Of a stretch of 58,360 nucleotides of DNA, positions 25,279 to 31,912 are shown in pieces. The notes under the pieces were generated by a model. That model ran no database searches. It had not been told where the DNA came from and worked only from the letters and a program-made list of their open reading frames with translations. This stretch comes from Clostridium sp. 27_14. GTDB taxonomy: Bacteria > Bacillota > Clostridia > TANB77 > CAG-508. The number at the start of each line of letters is the position of its first letter. Positions within the stretch are counted from its first letter, which is position 1. The position numbers and the translations under genes were made by a program. The stretch lies in the NCBI GenBank assembly GCA_001916035.1, contig MNRQ01000009.1:1-58360 (forward strand), written 5' to 3'.

Positions 25279-27039
25279 TTATTCTTTTATTAAAACTGCT
25301 TTTATTCTACGTATTCCAGAAGAACTTGATTCTTCTTTTTTGATTTTAAATCTTCCCATATCTCCTGTATGTGTTACATGTGGTCCTCCACATATTTCTT
25401 TGCTAAAGTCTCCTATTGTATATACTTTTACTTTTTCGCCATATTTGTCTGTAAATAGTCCTATTGCTCCGGATTTTTTTGCGTCTTCATAGTTCATTTC
25501 TTCACAAGTTACTTTTAGGTCTTTTTTTATTTGTTCATTTACTAAGTCTTCTACTTTTTGTATTTCTTCTTTTGTCATTTTTTGTGGATGTGTAAAGTCA
25601 AAACGTAGTCTTTCTTCTGTTATGTTTGATCCACTTTGTTTTACGTGTTCTCCTAATACTGTTCTTAGTGCTTGGTGTAGTAAGTGTGTTGCAGTGTGGT
25701 ATGCTATTGTTTTTTCGTTTTGGTCTGCTAGTCCACCTTTGAATTTTTGTTCTGATCCTAGTCTTGATTTTTCTTGATGTTCTTTGAATAGTTTGTTAAA
25801 TTCTTCTAAGTCTATTTCTATGTTGTTTTCTTTTGCTAGCTCTTGTGTCATTTCTGGTGGAAATCCATAAGTGTCGTATAAATGGAAAACAATTTTTCCA
25901 TCTATTTTATTTTTTCCGTTTTGTTTTGCGTAGTTCATTGCTTTAGTAAATTCTTTTTCTCCATTTGATAGTGTTTTTACAAATTTGTCTTTTTCTTCTA
26001 GTATTACACTTTTTATTGTTTCTTTATTTTTTTCTAAATCTGGATACATTTCTTTTAAATTTTCCACATTTATGTCTATTAATGTTGATAATTCGTCTAA
26101 ATTGACCTCTAGTTTGTTTATATGGCGGATCATTCTTCTTATTAGTCTTCTTAATACATATCCTCTGTCTATATTGCTTGGTCTTCCTCCGTCACATATA
26201 ATCATCATGCTTGAACGTAAATGTTCTGCTACTATTCTTCTGCTTTCTATGATGTCTTTATTTTCTATTTCTTCTAGTTTTTTCATTATTGGTTCAAATA
26301 TTTCTGTATCAAATGGTGTTTCTTTTCCTTGTAGTAACATTGTCATTCTTTCTAGTCCTAGTCCTGTGTCAACATTTTTTTGTTCTAGTTTTGAATATTT
26401 TCCTTGTGCATCTTTAAAGTATTCCATAAAAACATTGTTCCATATTTCTACGTATTTTCCGCAGTCACATGATGGTTGGCAATCTGCTGAGCATGCTGGT
26501 TTTCCTGTGTCATAAAACATTTCTGTGTCTGGTCCACATGGTCCTTCTTCTCCTGCTATCCACCAGTTGTCGTCTTTTCCATAATAATATATGTGGTCTT
26601 TTGCTATTCCTGCTTTTTCCCAACATGCTGCTGATATTTCATCTCTTGGGCAGTCTTCGTCTCCTGCAAAGCATGTTACTGATAGTTTTTCTGCTGGTAT
26701 TCCTAGTTCTTTTGTTAAAAATTCATAGCTCATTTGAATTGATTCTTCTTTGAAATAGTCTCCTAATGACCAGTTTCCTAACATTTCAAAATATGTTAAG
26801 TGTCTGTTATCTCCTACTTCGTCTATGTCATTTGTTCTTACACATTTTTGGTAGTCTGTTAGTCTTGTTCCTGCTGGATGTTTTTCTCCTAGTAGATATG
26901 GTACTAATGGTTGCATTCCTGCTGTTGTGAATAATACTGATGGATCATTTTCTGGTATTAATGGTGCTGATGGTATTATTGTGTGTCCATGTTCTTTGAA
27001 AAAGTTTAAGTATTTTTTTCTTATATCTATTGCTTTCAT
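25279..27039 (-). CDS. alaS: Minimal alanyl-tRNA synthetase lacking the C-Ala domain
   Basis: This 586-residue enzyme charges tRNA-Ala. The catalytic core is normal (DPSVLFTTAGMQPLVPYLL, LTYFEMLGNWSLGDYFKEES, GLGLERMTMLLQGK, AEHLRSSMMIICDGGRPSN). The editing domain has HTATHLLHQALR and EICGGPHVTHTG (the Cys/His zinc site). The C-Ala domain is absent, and the linker barrel before the editing domain is also cut short (KFKGGLADQNEKT). Usual bacterial AlaRS is about 870 residues. A Cys-rich insert (CSADCQPSCDCGKY) and this compact layout resemble the short AlaRS of candidate-phyla (Patescibacteria) genomes. AAAGGGAGAA precedes ATG 27039, and the promoter at 27087-27116 is near consensus. No frameshift is visible. 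Confidence 0.9.
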   Translation of the reverse strand: MKAIDIRKKYLNFFKEHGHTIIPSAPLIPENDPSVLFTTAGMQPLVPYLLGEKHPAGTRLTDYQKCVRTNDIDEVGDNRHLTYFEMLGNWSLGDYFKEESIQMSYEFLTKELGIPAEKLSVTCFAGDEDCPRDEISAACWEKAGIAKDHIYYYGKDDNWWIAGEEGPCGPDTEMFYDTGKPACSADCQPSCDCGKYVEIWNNVFMEYFKDAQGKYSKLEQKNVDTGLGLERMTMLLQGKETPFDTEIFEPIMKKLEEIENKDIIESRRIVAEHLRSSMMIICDGGRPSNIDRGYVLRRLIRRMIRHINKLEVNLDELSTLIDINVENLKEMYPDLEKNKETIKSVILEEKDKFVKTLSNGEKEFTKAMNYAKQNGKNKIDGKIVFHLYDTYGFPPEMTQELAKENNIEIDLEEFNKLFKEHQEKSRLGSEQKFKGGLADQNEKTIAYHTATHLLHQALRTVLGEHVKQSGSNITEERLRFDFTHPQKMTKEEIQKVEDLVNEQIKKDLKVTCEEMNYEDAKKSGAIGLFTDKYGEKVKVYTIGDFSKEICGGPHVTHTGDMGRFKIKKEESSSSGIRRIKAVLIKE

Positions 27040-27086
27040 TAAAAATTCTCCCTTTCTTTTTTGCTTTCTTTTAAAATTCTTTTTCA

Positions 27087-27116
27087 ATTATACTCTAAAA
27101 ACATTGGATTTGTCAA
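27087..27116 (-). promoter_or_regulatory. Promoter for alaS
   Basis: On the minus strand, TTGACA (27116-27111), an 18-base spacer and TATAAT (27092-27087): a full consensus pair about 48 bases upstream of ATG 27039. Confidence 0.88.
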
Positions 27117-27124
27117 TCTTTTTG

Positions 27125-27154
27125 TTGACCTTGTAAATAGAAATATGTTATACT
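27125..27154 (+). promoter_or_regulatory. Promoter for rluA-type gene, divergent from alaS
   Basis: TTGACC (27125-27130), an 18-base spacer and TATACT (27149-27154). Its -35 lies 8 bases from the alaS -35, so the two promoters are back to back and could share one regulator. Confidence 0.75.
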
Positions 27155-27222
27155 TATGATTACATTTAAAGAGTATTTTGCATATTATTTTATCCTAATT
27201 TTGAAAGGATTGAATTTTTTGT

Positions 27223-28200
27223 ATGGAGAGTTTAGTTGTTAGTGATAGATATGATGGTAAGAAATTGAGTAAATTTGTTTTGGATAGTATTCCTTCTCTT
27301 ACTTTTAATAATTTTTGTATGATTTTGCGTAAAAAAGATGTTAAGTTAAATGGTAAAAGGTTGTCTAAAGATTGTGTTGTTCAATCTGGTGATAATGTTT
27401 TAGTTTATGTTCCTAATAATTCTAAGCCTAGTAGTTTTCTACTAGATATTGTTTATGAAGATGAAAATATTTTGATTGTTAATAAACCTGATAATTTAGA
27501 AGTTACTGGTTCTAATTCTTTGACTTCTATAATACATGAAAAGTATTCTTCTTCGTCTTTTAAACCTATGCCTTGTCATAGAATTGATAGAAATACTACT
27601 GGCTTGGTTTTGTTTGCTAAAAATCAGATTTCTTATGATATTTTGCTTTCTAAGTTTAAAAGTCATGAGATTGAAAAACATTATTATGCTTGGGTGTATT
27701 CTGTTCCTTATGAGAAGTCTAAAAAATTGACTGCTTTTTTGTTTAAGGATACTAAAAAGTCTTTGGTGTATATTTCTGATGTTCCTAAAAAGGGTTATCA
27801 AAAAATTATTACTAGTTATTCTGTTGTTAAAATTTATGATAATAATACTTGTTTGCTTGATGTTCAGATTGAAACTGGTAAGACTCATCAGATTAGGGCT
27901 CATCTTGCTTATATTGGATTGCCTATTATTGGTGATGGTAAATATGGTAAAAATTCTGTTAATAAGTTGTTTCATAGAAAGACACAGGCTCTTTGTAGCT
28001 ATAAATTGAAGTTTGTTTTTTCGTCTGATAGTGGTTTGCTTAGTTATTTGAATAATCGTTCTTTTTGTTTGAGTTCTTTAGATATTAATATTAGTAAAAA
28101 AATCAGGAGATTTAATTGGTTTCCTGACTTTTTTGTTACCTTTCATCAGCATATTATGAAAGATATATGCTTTCGGATGGAAACCAATTACCAACAGTAA
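27223..28200 (+). CDS. RluA-family pseudouridine synthase
   Basis: This 325-residue enzyme isomerises uridine in rRNA or tRNA. An S4-like RNA-binding domain (about residues 10-75, MILRKKDVKLNGKRLSKDCV) precedes the catalytic domain with HRIDRNTTGLVLFAKN, whose Asp is the nucleophile. Further blocks are ETGKTHQIRAHLAYIGLPI and GDGKYG. The family core ends near residue 295. The last 25 or so residues (FPDFFVTFHQHIMKDICFR onward) look unrelated, and a terminator-like hairpin (28096-28134) lies inside them, so the natural stop may have been lost when foreign DNA joined at about 28135. Spacing from GAAAGGA to ATG 27223 is long (13). Confidence 0.88.
   Translation: MESLVVSDRYDGKKLSKFVLDSIPSLTFNNFCMILRKKDVKLNGKRLSKDCVVQSGDNVLVYVPNNSKPSSFLLDIVYEDENILIVNKPDNLEVTGSNSLTSIIHEKYSSSSFKPMPCHRIDRNTTGLVLFAKNQISYDILLSKFKSHEIEKHYYAWVYSVPYEKSKKLTAFLFKDTKKSLVYISDVPKKGYQKIITSYSVVKIYDNNTCLLDVQIETGKTHQIRAHLAYIGLPIIGDGKYGKNSVNKLFHRKTQALCSYKLKFVFSSDSGLLSYLNNRSFCLSSLDINISKKIRRFNWFPDFFVTFHQHIMKDICFRMETNYQQ
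28096..28134 (+). terminator. Terminator-like hairpin inside the rluA 3' end
   Basis: AAAAA-A-TCAGGA pairs with TCCTGA-C-TTTTT around an AT-rich loop, followed by a T run. It is the expected end of the rluA transcript but lies upstream of the present stop codon at 28198-28200. Confidence 0.55.
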
Positions 28201-28337
28201 ATGAAACTGTAGATGAGGATGATTATCCAAATACTAGAATTTTAGATACTTATAGTTTAGAGTTCTTGGATTTGCCAAATGAATTTTCTGAAAAGGATTT
28301 AAAATTTGAATTAAAATTAGTAAACTTAAAGAAATGA
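28146..28337 (+). pseudogene. C-terminal remnant of an unidentified gene
   Basis: In the frame different from rluA, 63 codons run to TGA 28335-28337 with protein-like composition (SAYYERYMLSDGNQLPTVNE, then ILDTYSLEFLDLPNEF) but no start; an in-frame stop lies near 28126. A terminator follows at 28421-28445. Its coding strand is A-rich, unlike rluA. It looks like the tail of a gene whose front was lost at the junction with rluA. The family is not recognised. Confidence 0.5.
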
Positions 28338-28420
28338 AAAATTTGATAGATAATAAAGATAACTAGTAATTTGTCGCTGAGAGTATCTTTCTAATCATAA
28401 AGAAAAATGAAATTAAAATT

Positions 28421-28445
28421 AAAAGTGAGTGATATGCTCATTTTT
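28421..28445 (+). terminator. Terminator after the 28.1-28.3 kb gene remnant
   Basis: AAAAGTGAG (28421-28429) pairs with CTCATTTTT (28437-28445), with one G-U pair and a 7-base loop. Confidence 0.55.
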
Positions 28446-28475
28446 AGTATTTTATATAAAAATTTATTGAAAATA

Positions 28476-28504
28476 TTGAAAAAAATATTTTATTATGTTA
28501 ATAT
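28476..28504 (+). promoter_or_regulatory. Promoter for the 102-residue gene
   Basis: TTGAAA (28476-28481), a 17-base spacer and TAATAT (28499-28504), 57 bases before ATG 28562. Confidence 0.6.
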
Positions 28505-28536
28505 AAGAACATTAAAAATGTAACAGGTAAACTTAG

Positions 28537-28550
28537 TTGTCAATTGACAA
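28537..28550. promoter_or_regulatory. Perfect 14-bp palindrome next to the ribosome site
   Basis: TTGTCAATTGACAA is a perfect palindrome that touches the Shine-Dalgarno AAGGAGG of the gene at 28562 and lies about 32 bases after its -10. It is a candidate operator for a dimeric repressor. Confidence 0.5.
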
Positions 28551-28561
28551 GGAGGTAAAGC

Positions 28562-28870
28562 ATGAAAAAGATAAAAAGAGTTTTATACCCAGAAAAAGAT
28601 GTATATGGAGGAGGAGAGATTGTAGCAAGAGTTTATATGGAAGACTTAGAATATCCAGTGTATATACTACGGTCAGGAAGAACTATGTATACTGCGGATA
28701 CATATATAGGTGTCAAAAATTCGATATTTGTTGGTTACAATGAAATAGGTAGGCTGAAACGTAAAATTAACAAAAAAGTTAAACAAGGTTATATTACAGA
28801 AGAGCAGGGAATTAGATGCATTTTAACGACTGTATGTAATATTGTTGAAGATGAATTAGGACTTCTTTAA
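28562..28870 (+). CDS. Unrecognised 102-residue protein in a small island
   Basis: A textbook ribosome site (AAGGAGG, 6 bases away) and an upstream promoter support expression. The product is basic and mixed alpha/beta: a beta-rich first half (ARVYMEDLEYPVYILRSG, TYIGVKNSIFVGYNEI) and a helical second half (KRKINKKVKQGYITEEQGI). No signal or membrane helix is seen, and no family is recognised. The coding strand is A/G-rich, the opposite of other plus-strand genes here, so it may have arrived recently or been inverted. It has its own terminator (28906-28933) and a palindrome before the start, so it is a free-standing, possibly self-regulated cargo gene. Confidence 0.7.
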   Translation: MKKIKRVLYPEKDVYGGGEIVARVYMEDLEYPVYILRSGRTMYTADTYIGVKNSIFVGYNEIGRLKRKINKKVKQGYITEEQGIRCILTTVCNIVEDELGLL

Positions 28871-28905
28871 AAGATATTCATGCTAGATATGATTTAAAGC
28901 AAGAA

Positions 28906-28933
28906 AAAAGTGGTTACAAATGTAGCCACTTTT
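28906..28933 (+). terminator. Terminator after the 102-residue gene
   Basis: A 13-bp stem (28906-28918 with 28921-28933, one G-U pair) with a 2-base loop, ending in TTTTATT. Confidence 0.8.
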
Positions 28934-29100
28934 ATTGTAGGAAAGTCTTATGTTTTAAGTTAGGATAAAAATTCACAATATAAACACAATTATATAATAT
29001 AATTAATTGAATAATTTAGAAAAAAAGCAAATAATGGTAAGTTTGTGTTGACGAAGATTTATATTAGTAATAATGCTACTTTAGCTCGGTTTAATTTTGA

Positions 29101-29304
29101 TTGAGGGTTACTCAGTTGGATAACAGAGAAGAGCTGAAATGCCTATGTGACAAATTACAATTTATAATTGAAATTATTTGCAAATTAATAATCTTATTCA
29201 ATTACTTTAAATTCAAGCATGAAAAAAGTCCTCCTTTCTGTGATAAGAGAACTTTTAAAGTTTTAGATAAAATAATAAAAACTTACGAACAATTAAGTCC
29301 GTAA
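29101..29304 (+). CDS. Doubtful small ORF (67 residues)
   Basis: The frame opens with TTG and has no ribosome site. Its composition (LKCLCDKLQFIIEIICKLI) is protein-like, so it could be a remnant of a small mobile-element gene. A hairpin (AACTTACG/CGTAAGTT, 29280-29307) overlaps its end. I see no family. The surrounding 28871-29316 stretch otherwise holds no gene. Confidence 0.2.
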   Translation: MRVTQLDNREELKCLCDKLQFIIEIICKLIILFNYFKFKHEKSPPFCDKRTFKVLDKIIKTYEQLSP

Positions 29305-29316
29305 GTTGTTTTCAAA

Positions 29317-29390
29317 TGGAGCGGGTAGTGGGAATCGAACCCACGCCATTAGGTCGGAAGCATAACATTCTACCACTAAACTATACCCGC
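29317..29390 (-). tRNA. tRNA-Gly(TCC)
   Basis: A 74-base cloverleaf with acceptor GCGGGTA/TACCCGC, discriminator T and encoded CCA. The anticodon loop CTTCCGA gives TCC. The T-arm is GGGTTCGATTCCC. The anticodon stem UUAUG/CCUAA carries one U-C mismatch. Small unexplained genes lie on its 3' side. Confidence 0.93.
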
Positions 29391-29401
29391 ATTATATTAT
29401 T

Positions 29402-29430
29402 ATTATACAATGTAATTTTTTTAAAAGCAA
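29402..29430 (-). promoter_or_regulatory. Promoter of tRNA-Gly
   Basis: On the minus strand, TTGCTT (29430-29425), a 17-base spacer and TATAAT (29407-29402), ending 12 bases from the tRNA 5' end. Confidence 0.75.
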
Positions 29431-29550
29431 TACTATGTTTAAATTAAATTTTTTTCTTGCTCTAACTATATATATTCTCTCTATTTTAAATGTTGAAGTG
29501 TTTTTATTTATGTGCTGTGAATTCAACTATCTTTTTTATTATTTTTCTGA

Positions 29551-29579
29551 TTGCTTTATATTTTCTTATATGCTATAAT
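29551..29579 (+). promoter_or_regulatory. Promoter for thyX
   Basis: TTGCTT (29551-29556), a 17-base spacer and TATAAT (29574-29579), about 78 bases before ATG 29657. A small TTATGTA/TACATAA hairpin lies in the leader. Confidence 0.75.
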
Positions 29580-29656
29580 TTCTGTAGTGCTTTGATTTAT
29601 TAAGCCTTTATGTAACTACATAAAAAAATTATACAATGAGAAAGGAGAACTTTATA

Positions 29657-30802
29657 ATGAAAATTGAAGTAATTGCGTCAACAAAAGTGGGATATTCTAT
29701 GTCTAAAGAAGAGGCTGTGGACTTTTCTGGTAAATCTGCTGGAATTTGCTATTTACCAGATACTGTTGAAACTTTGTTTTTAGAACCTTCTGAAAAGACT
29801 GCTCGAAGAGCTTCTAATAACATTAAATCTGGTCATCACAGTGTTTTTAATCATCCTACATATAATTTATGTTTTGATGGTATTCCAAAGATTCTTGCTA
29901 TGGTTTTAAATAATGAGAAGATGTATAATACTTCTGAAAAATCTGCAAGATATACTCGTATGACCCCTTCACCTTCTGAAAAAGCTTTATATGAAAAATG
30001 GATATTGTTATTTGAAGAACAAATTTCTTTGGCGTATCCAAATTTTGATGAAAAACGTGTTAAAAAGCTTGCTCAGGAAAATGCTAGATATCTTATTAGT
30101 GTTTTTACGCCTGCTACTGTAATGGAATATACTGTAACTTTTGGTCAATTAAATTACATTATTAATTGGGCTAAAGACTTTATTGCTAATAACTATTCTG
30201 ATACTTTTTCTTTGAAGTTAAAAGATGTTTTTAGTGACTTTTTAAATGCTTTACCTGATTTAGCTGTTGATGGCTTAGATTCTAAGTTGAAAAATCGTAG
30301 TTTTTCTTTGTTTGCTCAAAGAAAGTCTAGATATGAAGAATTTGGCGAAAATTATTGTACTACTTATTTAGCTAGCTTTGCTCAGTTGGCTCAGGCTCAA
30401 AGACACAGAACTTTATCTTATGAATTTTCATTGCTTGATGTTCCTCAATTTTATATTCCTCCTATTATTAGGAATACAGAATTGGAAAAAGTATGGCTCG
30501 ATGATATTTCTTCTTTAGCAAATTATTTTCCTCAGGGAATGCTTGTACAGGTAAATGAAAGGGGTACAATTGAAAATTTTGTTTTAAAGTGTACTGAAAG
30601 ATTGTGTGGTTCTGCACAGTTAGAAATTATGGAGCAAACTCATAATACTTTGTTAAAATATCTTGAAGCTACAAAAAATAAACCTGAGCTTTATGATTAT
30701 TTATTGCCTTATTCAAAAGGGGCTCGTTGTACATTTCCTGGCTGGAAATGTGATTCACCATGTATCTTTGGTGGAAAAAATGCTATGAATAGAGTTATCT
30801 AA
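29657..30802 (+). CDS. thyX: ThyX flavin-dependent thymidylate synthase, duplicated-domain form
   Basis: This 381-residue enzyme makes dTMP from dUMP with FAD, NADPH and methylene-THF. Ordinary ThyX is about 220-260 residues with one RHRxxSxNExSxRY signature. Here two ThyX-like halves are visible. The N-terminal half (to about residue 120) has IKSGHHSVFNHPTYNL, and at the signature position NEKMYNTSEKSARY, keeping E-x-S-x-RY but losing RHR. The C-terminal half (about 225-345) has QRHRTLSYEFSLLD, keeping RHRTxS but losing the rest, and ends with FVLKCTERLCGSAQLEIM. The two halves together supply one full signature, as in the long ThyX of chlamydiae. ATG 29657 follows AAAGGAGAAC; an earlier in-frame ATG overlaps that site. 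The gene is single, with its own promoter and terminator. Confidence 0.88.
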   Translation: MKIEVIASTKVGYSMSKEEAVDFSGKSAGICYLPDTVETLFLEPSEKTARRASNNIKSGHHSVFNHPTYNLCFDGIPKILAMVLNNEKMYNTSEKSARYTRMTPSPSEKALYEKWILLFEEQISLAYPNFDEKRVKKLAQENARYLISVFTPATVMEYTVTFGQLNYIINWAKDFIANNYSDTFSLKLKDVFSDFLNALPDLAVDGLDSKLKNRSFSLFAQRKSRYEEFGENYCTTYLASFAQLAQAQRHRTLSYEFSLLDVPQFYIPPIIRNTELEKVWLDDISSLANYFPQGMLVQVNERGTIENFVLKCTERLCGSAQLEIMEQTHNTLLKYLEATKNKPELYDYLLPYSKGARCTFPGWKCDSPCIFGGKNAMNRVI

Positions 30803-30814
30803 ATTGGTTCTCTT

Positions 30815-30848
30815 CCCCTACTATTGGTTTAATGACTTACAGTAGGGG
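30815..30848 (+). terminator. Terminator after thyX
   Basis: CCCCTACT (30815-30822) pairs with AGTAGGGG (30841-30848), with an 18-base loop, followed by CTTTACTATTTTT. Confidence 0.7.
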
Positions 30849-30988
30849 CTTTACTATTTTTATAATTTATAGTGGCCTTAGTTGTTTTTTTGTTAGTAAT
30901 TATTTAATGGCTTATATTTATGTCGTTTATTTTTTTCTTGTACTTATTTAATAAAGTATATTTTCATTTGTTGTTTATTTCTTGTAAA

Positions 30989-31528
30989 TTATTTAATAGT
31001 TTCTGTTGCATTAATTATTAATTGTTCGTAAAATTCATAATTTGGTTCATATTTTGCTAATAATTCATAAAAACTTCTACAATGACTTTTATATTTTAAG
31101 TGACAGTATTCATGTAATACTACGTATTCTATAAATTTTCTGTTGTATTTTATAATATATGGATTTATAGTAATTTTATTGTTTTCGCATTTACCAAAAC
31201 CTTTTATTATTTTACTTATTTTGTAGTCTTCTGGTGCAAATCCTAGCATTATTCTAAATTTTTCCATTGCATTTTCTATTTCTACTTTTGCTATTTCTTC
31301 GTACATTTTTTCTATTGCTAAGTCTAGAATTTTTTTGTTATCACCTTTTTTGTATTTATTTGGAAGTGATATTTTGATAGTTGTATCTTCTACATCTAGC
31401 TCTGCTATTTTTATATTTTTATATATTATTTTGACTCTATAGTCTTTTCCTAACACTGGAACTGGATGTCTTTCTATTGCTGTGATTTCTGCCTTTTTTA
31501 ACTTTATTTCTGTTTTTACTTTTATCAT
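30989..31528 (-). CDS. YgjP/SprT-like metallopeptidase (DUF45)
   Basis: This 179-residue protein matches the DUF45/YgjP zinc metallohydrolase family. An N-terminal beta-rich half (about 1-70) is followed by the C-terminal catalytic part. The motif is VVLHEYCHLKYKSHCRSFYELL, an HExxH zinc site with the downstream His typical of the family. The natural substrate is unknown. ATG 31528 is used because the upstream GTG lies inside the AAAGGAG ribosome site. The promoter lies at 31591-31617. The protein is cytosolic. Confidence 0.85.
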   Translation of the reverse strand: MIKVKTEIKLKKAEITAIERHPVPVLGKDYRVKIIYKNIKIAELDVEDTTIKISLPNKYKKGDNKKILDLAIEKMYEEIAKVEIENAMEKFRIMLGFAPEDYKISKIIKGFGKCENNKITINPYIIKYNRKFIEYVVLHEYCHLKYKSHCRSFYELLAKYEPNYEFYEQLIINATETIK

Positions 31529-31590
31529 TTTTACCACTCCTTTGTGAATTTTTGTTTTGCGAATTATTGTTCGTTCTTTGTTGTACTTAT

Positions 31591-31617
31591 ATTATATCTT
31601 TTTTTATATTTTGTCAA
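31591..31617 (-). promoter_or_regulatory. Promoter for the YgjP-like gene
   Basis: On the minus strand, TTGACA (31617-31612), a 15-base spacer and TATAAT (31596-31591); the spacer is short. The -10 is about 63 bases before ATG 31528. Confidence 0.6.
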
Positions 31618-31760
31618 TACTTTTTTAAAAAAACATGAAATTTTTGTTCGCTTTTTTTTAATAACTACTGACCTTAATAACTTTTGTACTATTTATAACG
31701 TTTTAAAGTCCGCGTCTTTTTTCGGCGCGTATTTTGCAAAGCAAATATCTCAGTCTCGTT

Positions 31761-31810
31761 ATATTTTATATTATGGGACATTCGAAGAACTTTTTTATAA
31801 TATAAAATAT
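31761..31810. repeat. Imperfect inverted repeat resembling the 15.2-kb hairpin
   Basis: Bases 31761-31774 and 31797-31810 are complementary (14 bp). The inner part GGGACATTCGAAGAACTTTTT parallels GGGAAGTTCGGAGAACTTCCC at 15252-15272, as a decayed copy would. Confidence 0.45.
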
Positions 31811-31822
31811 TGACGTTGAAAA

Positions 31823-31869
31823 AAACGTAGACAAATACCAAAATCGTATTTTGGTATTTGTCTACGTTT
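31823..31869 (-). terminator. Strong terminator after the GGGtGRT gene
   Basis: A perfect 22-bp stem (31823-31844 with 31848-31869, loop CGT) is followed, on the minus strand, by a run of T. Confidence 0.88.
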
Positions 31870-31912
31870 CTTTTTAACATTATATAAAATTAATGTAATT
31901 CAGTGTTATAAA

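Larger units (their letters stand above)
31529..31912. other. Non-coding stretch with promoter, decayed hairpin and terminator
   Basis: I see no convincing gene here. It contains the promoter at 31591-31617, a 14-bp AT-rich inverted repeat at 31761-31810 whose core (GGGACATTCGAAGAACTTT) resembles the hairpin at 15238-15286, and a strong terminator at 31823-31869. Confidence 0.65.

Noticed and set aside
27040..27222. T-box leader ahead of alaS
   Set aside because: The start codon is only about 40 bases from the -10, too short for a T-box.
28140..29390. Attachment-site duplication of tRNA-Gly
   Set aside because: I looked for a copy of the tRNA 3' end at the far side of the island and saw none.
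29391..29656. Riboswitch or T-box ahead of thyX
   Set aside because: Only a promoter and a small TTATGTA stem are visible; no T-box or known riboswitch core.
31689..31880. 63-codon minus-strand frame in the 31.5-31.9 kb gap
   Set aside because: Runs through two inverted repeats, including a terminator; no ribosome site.
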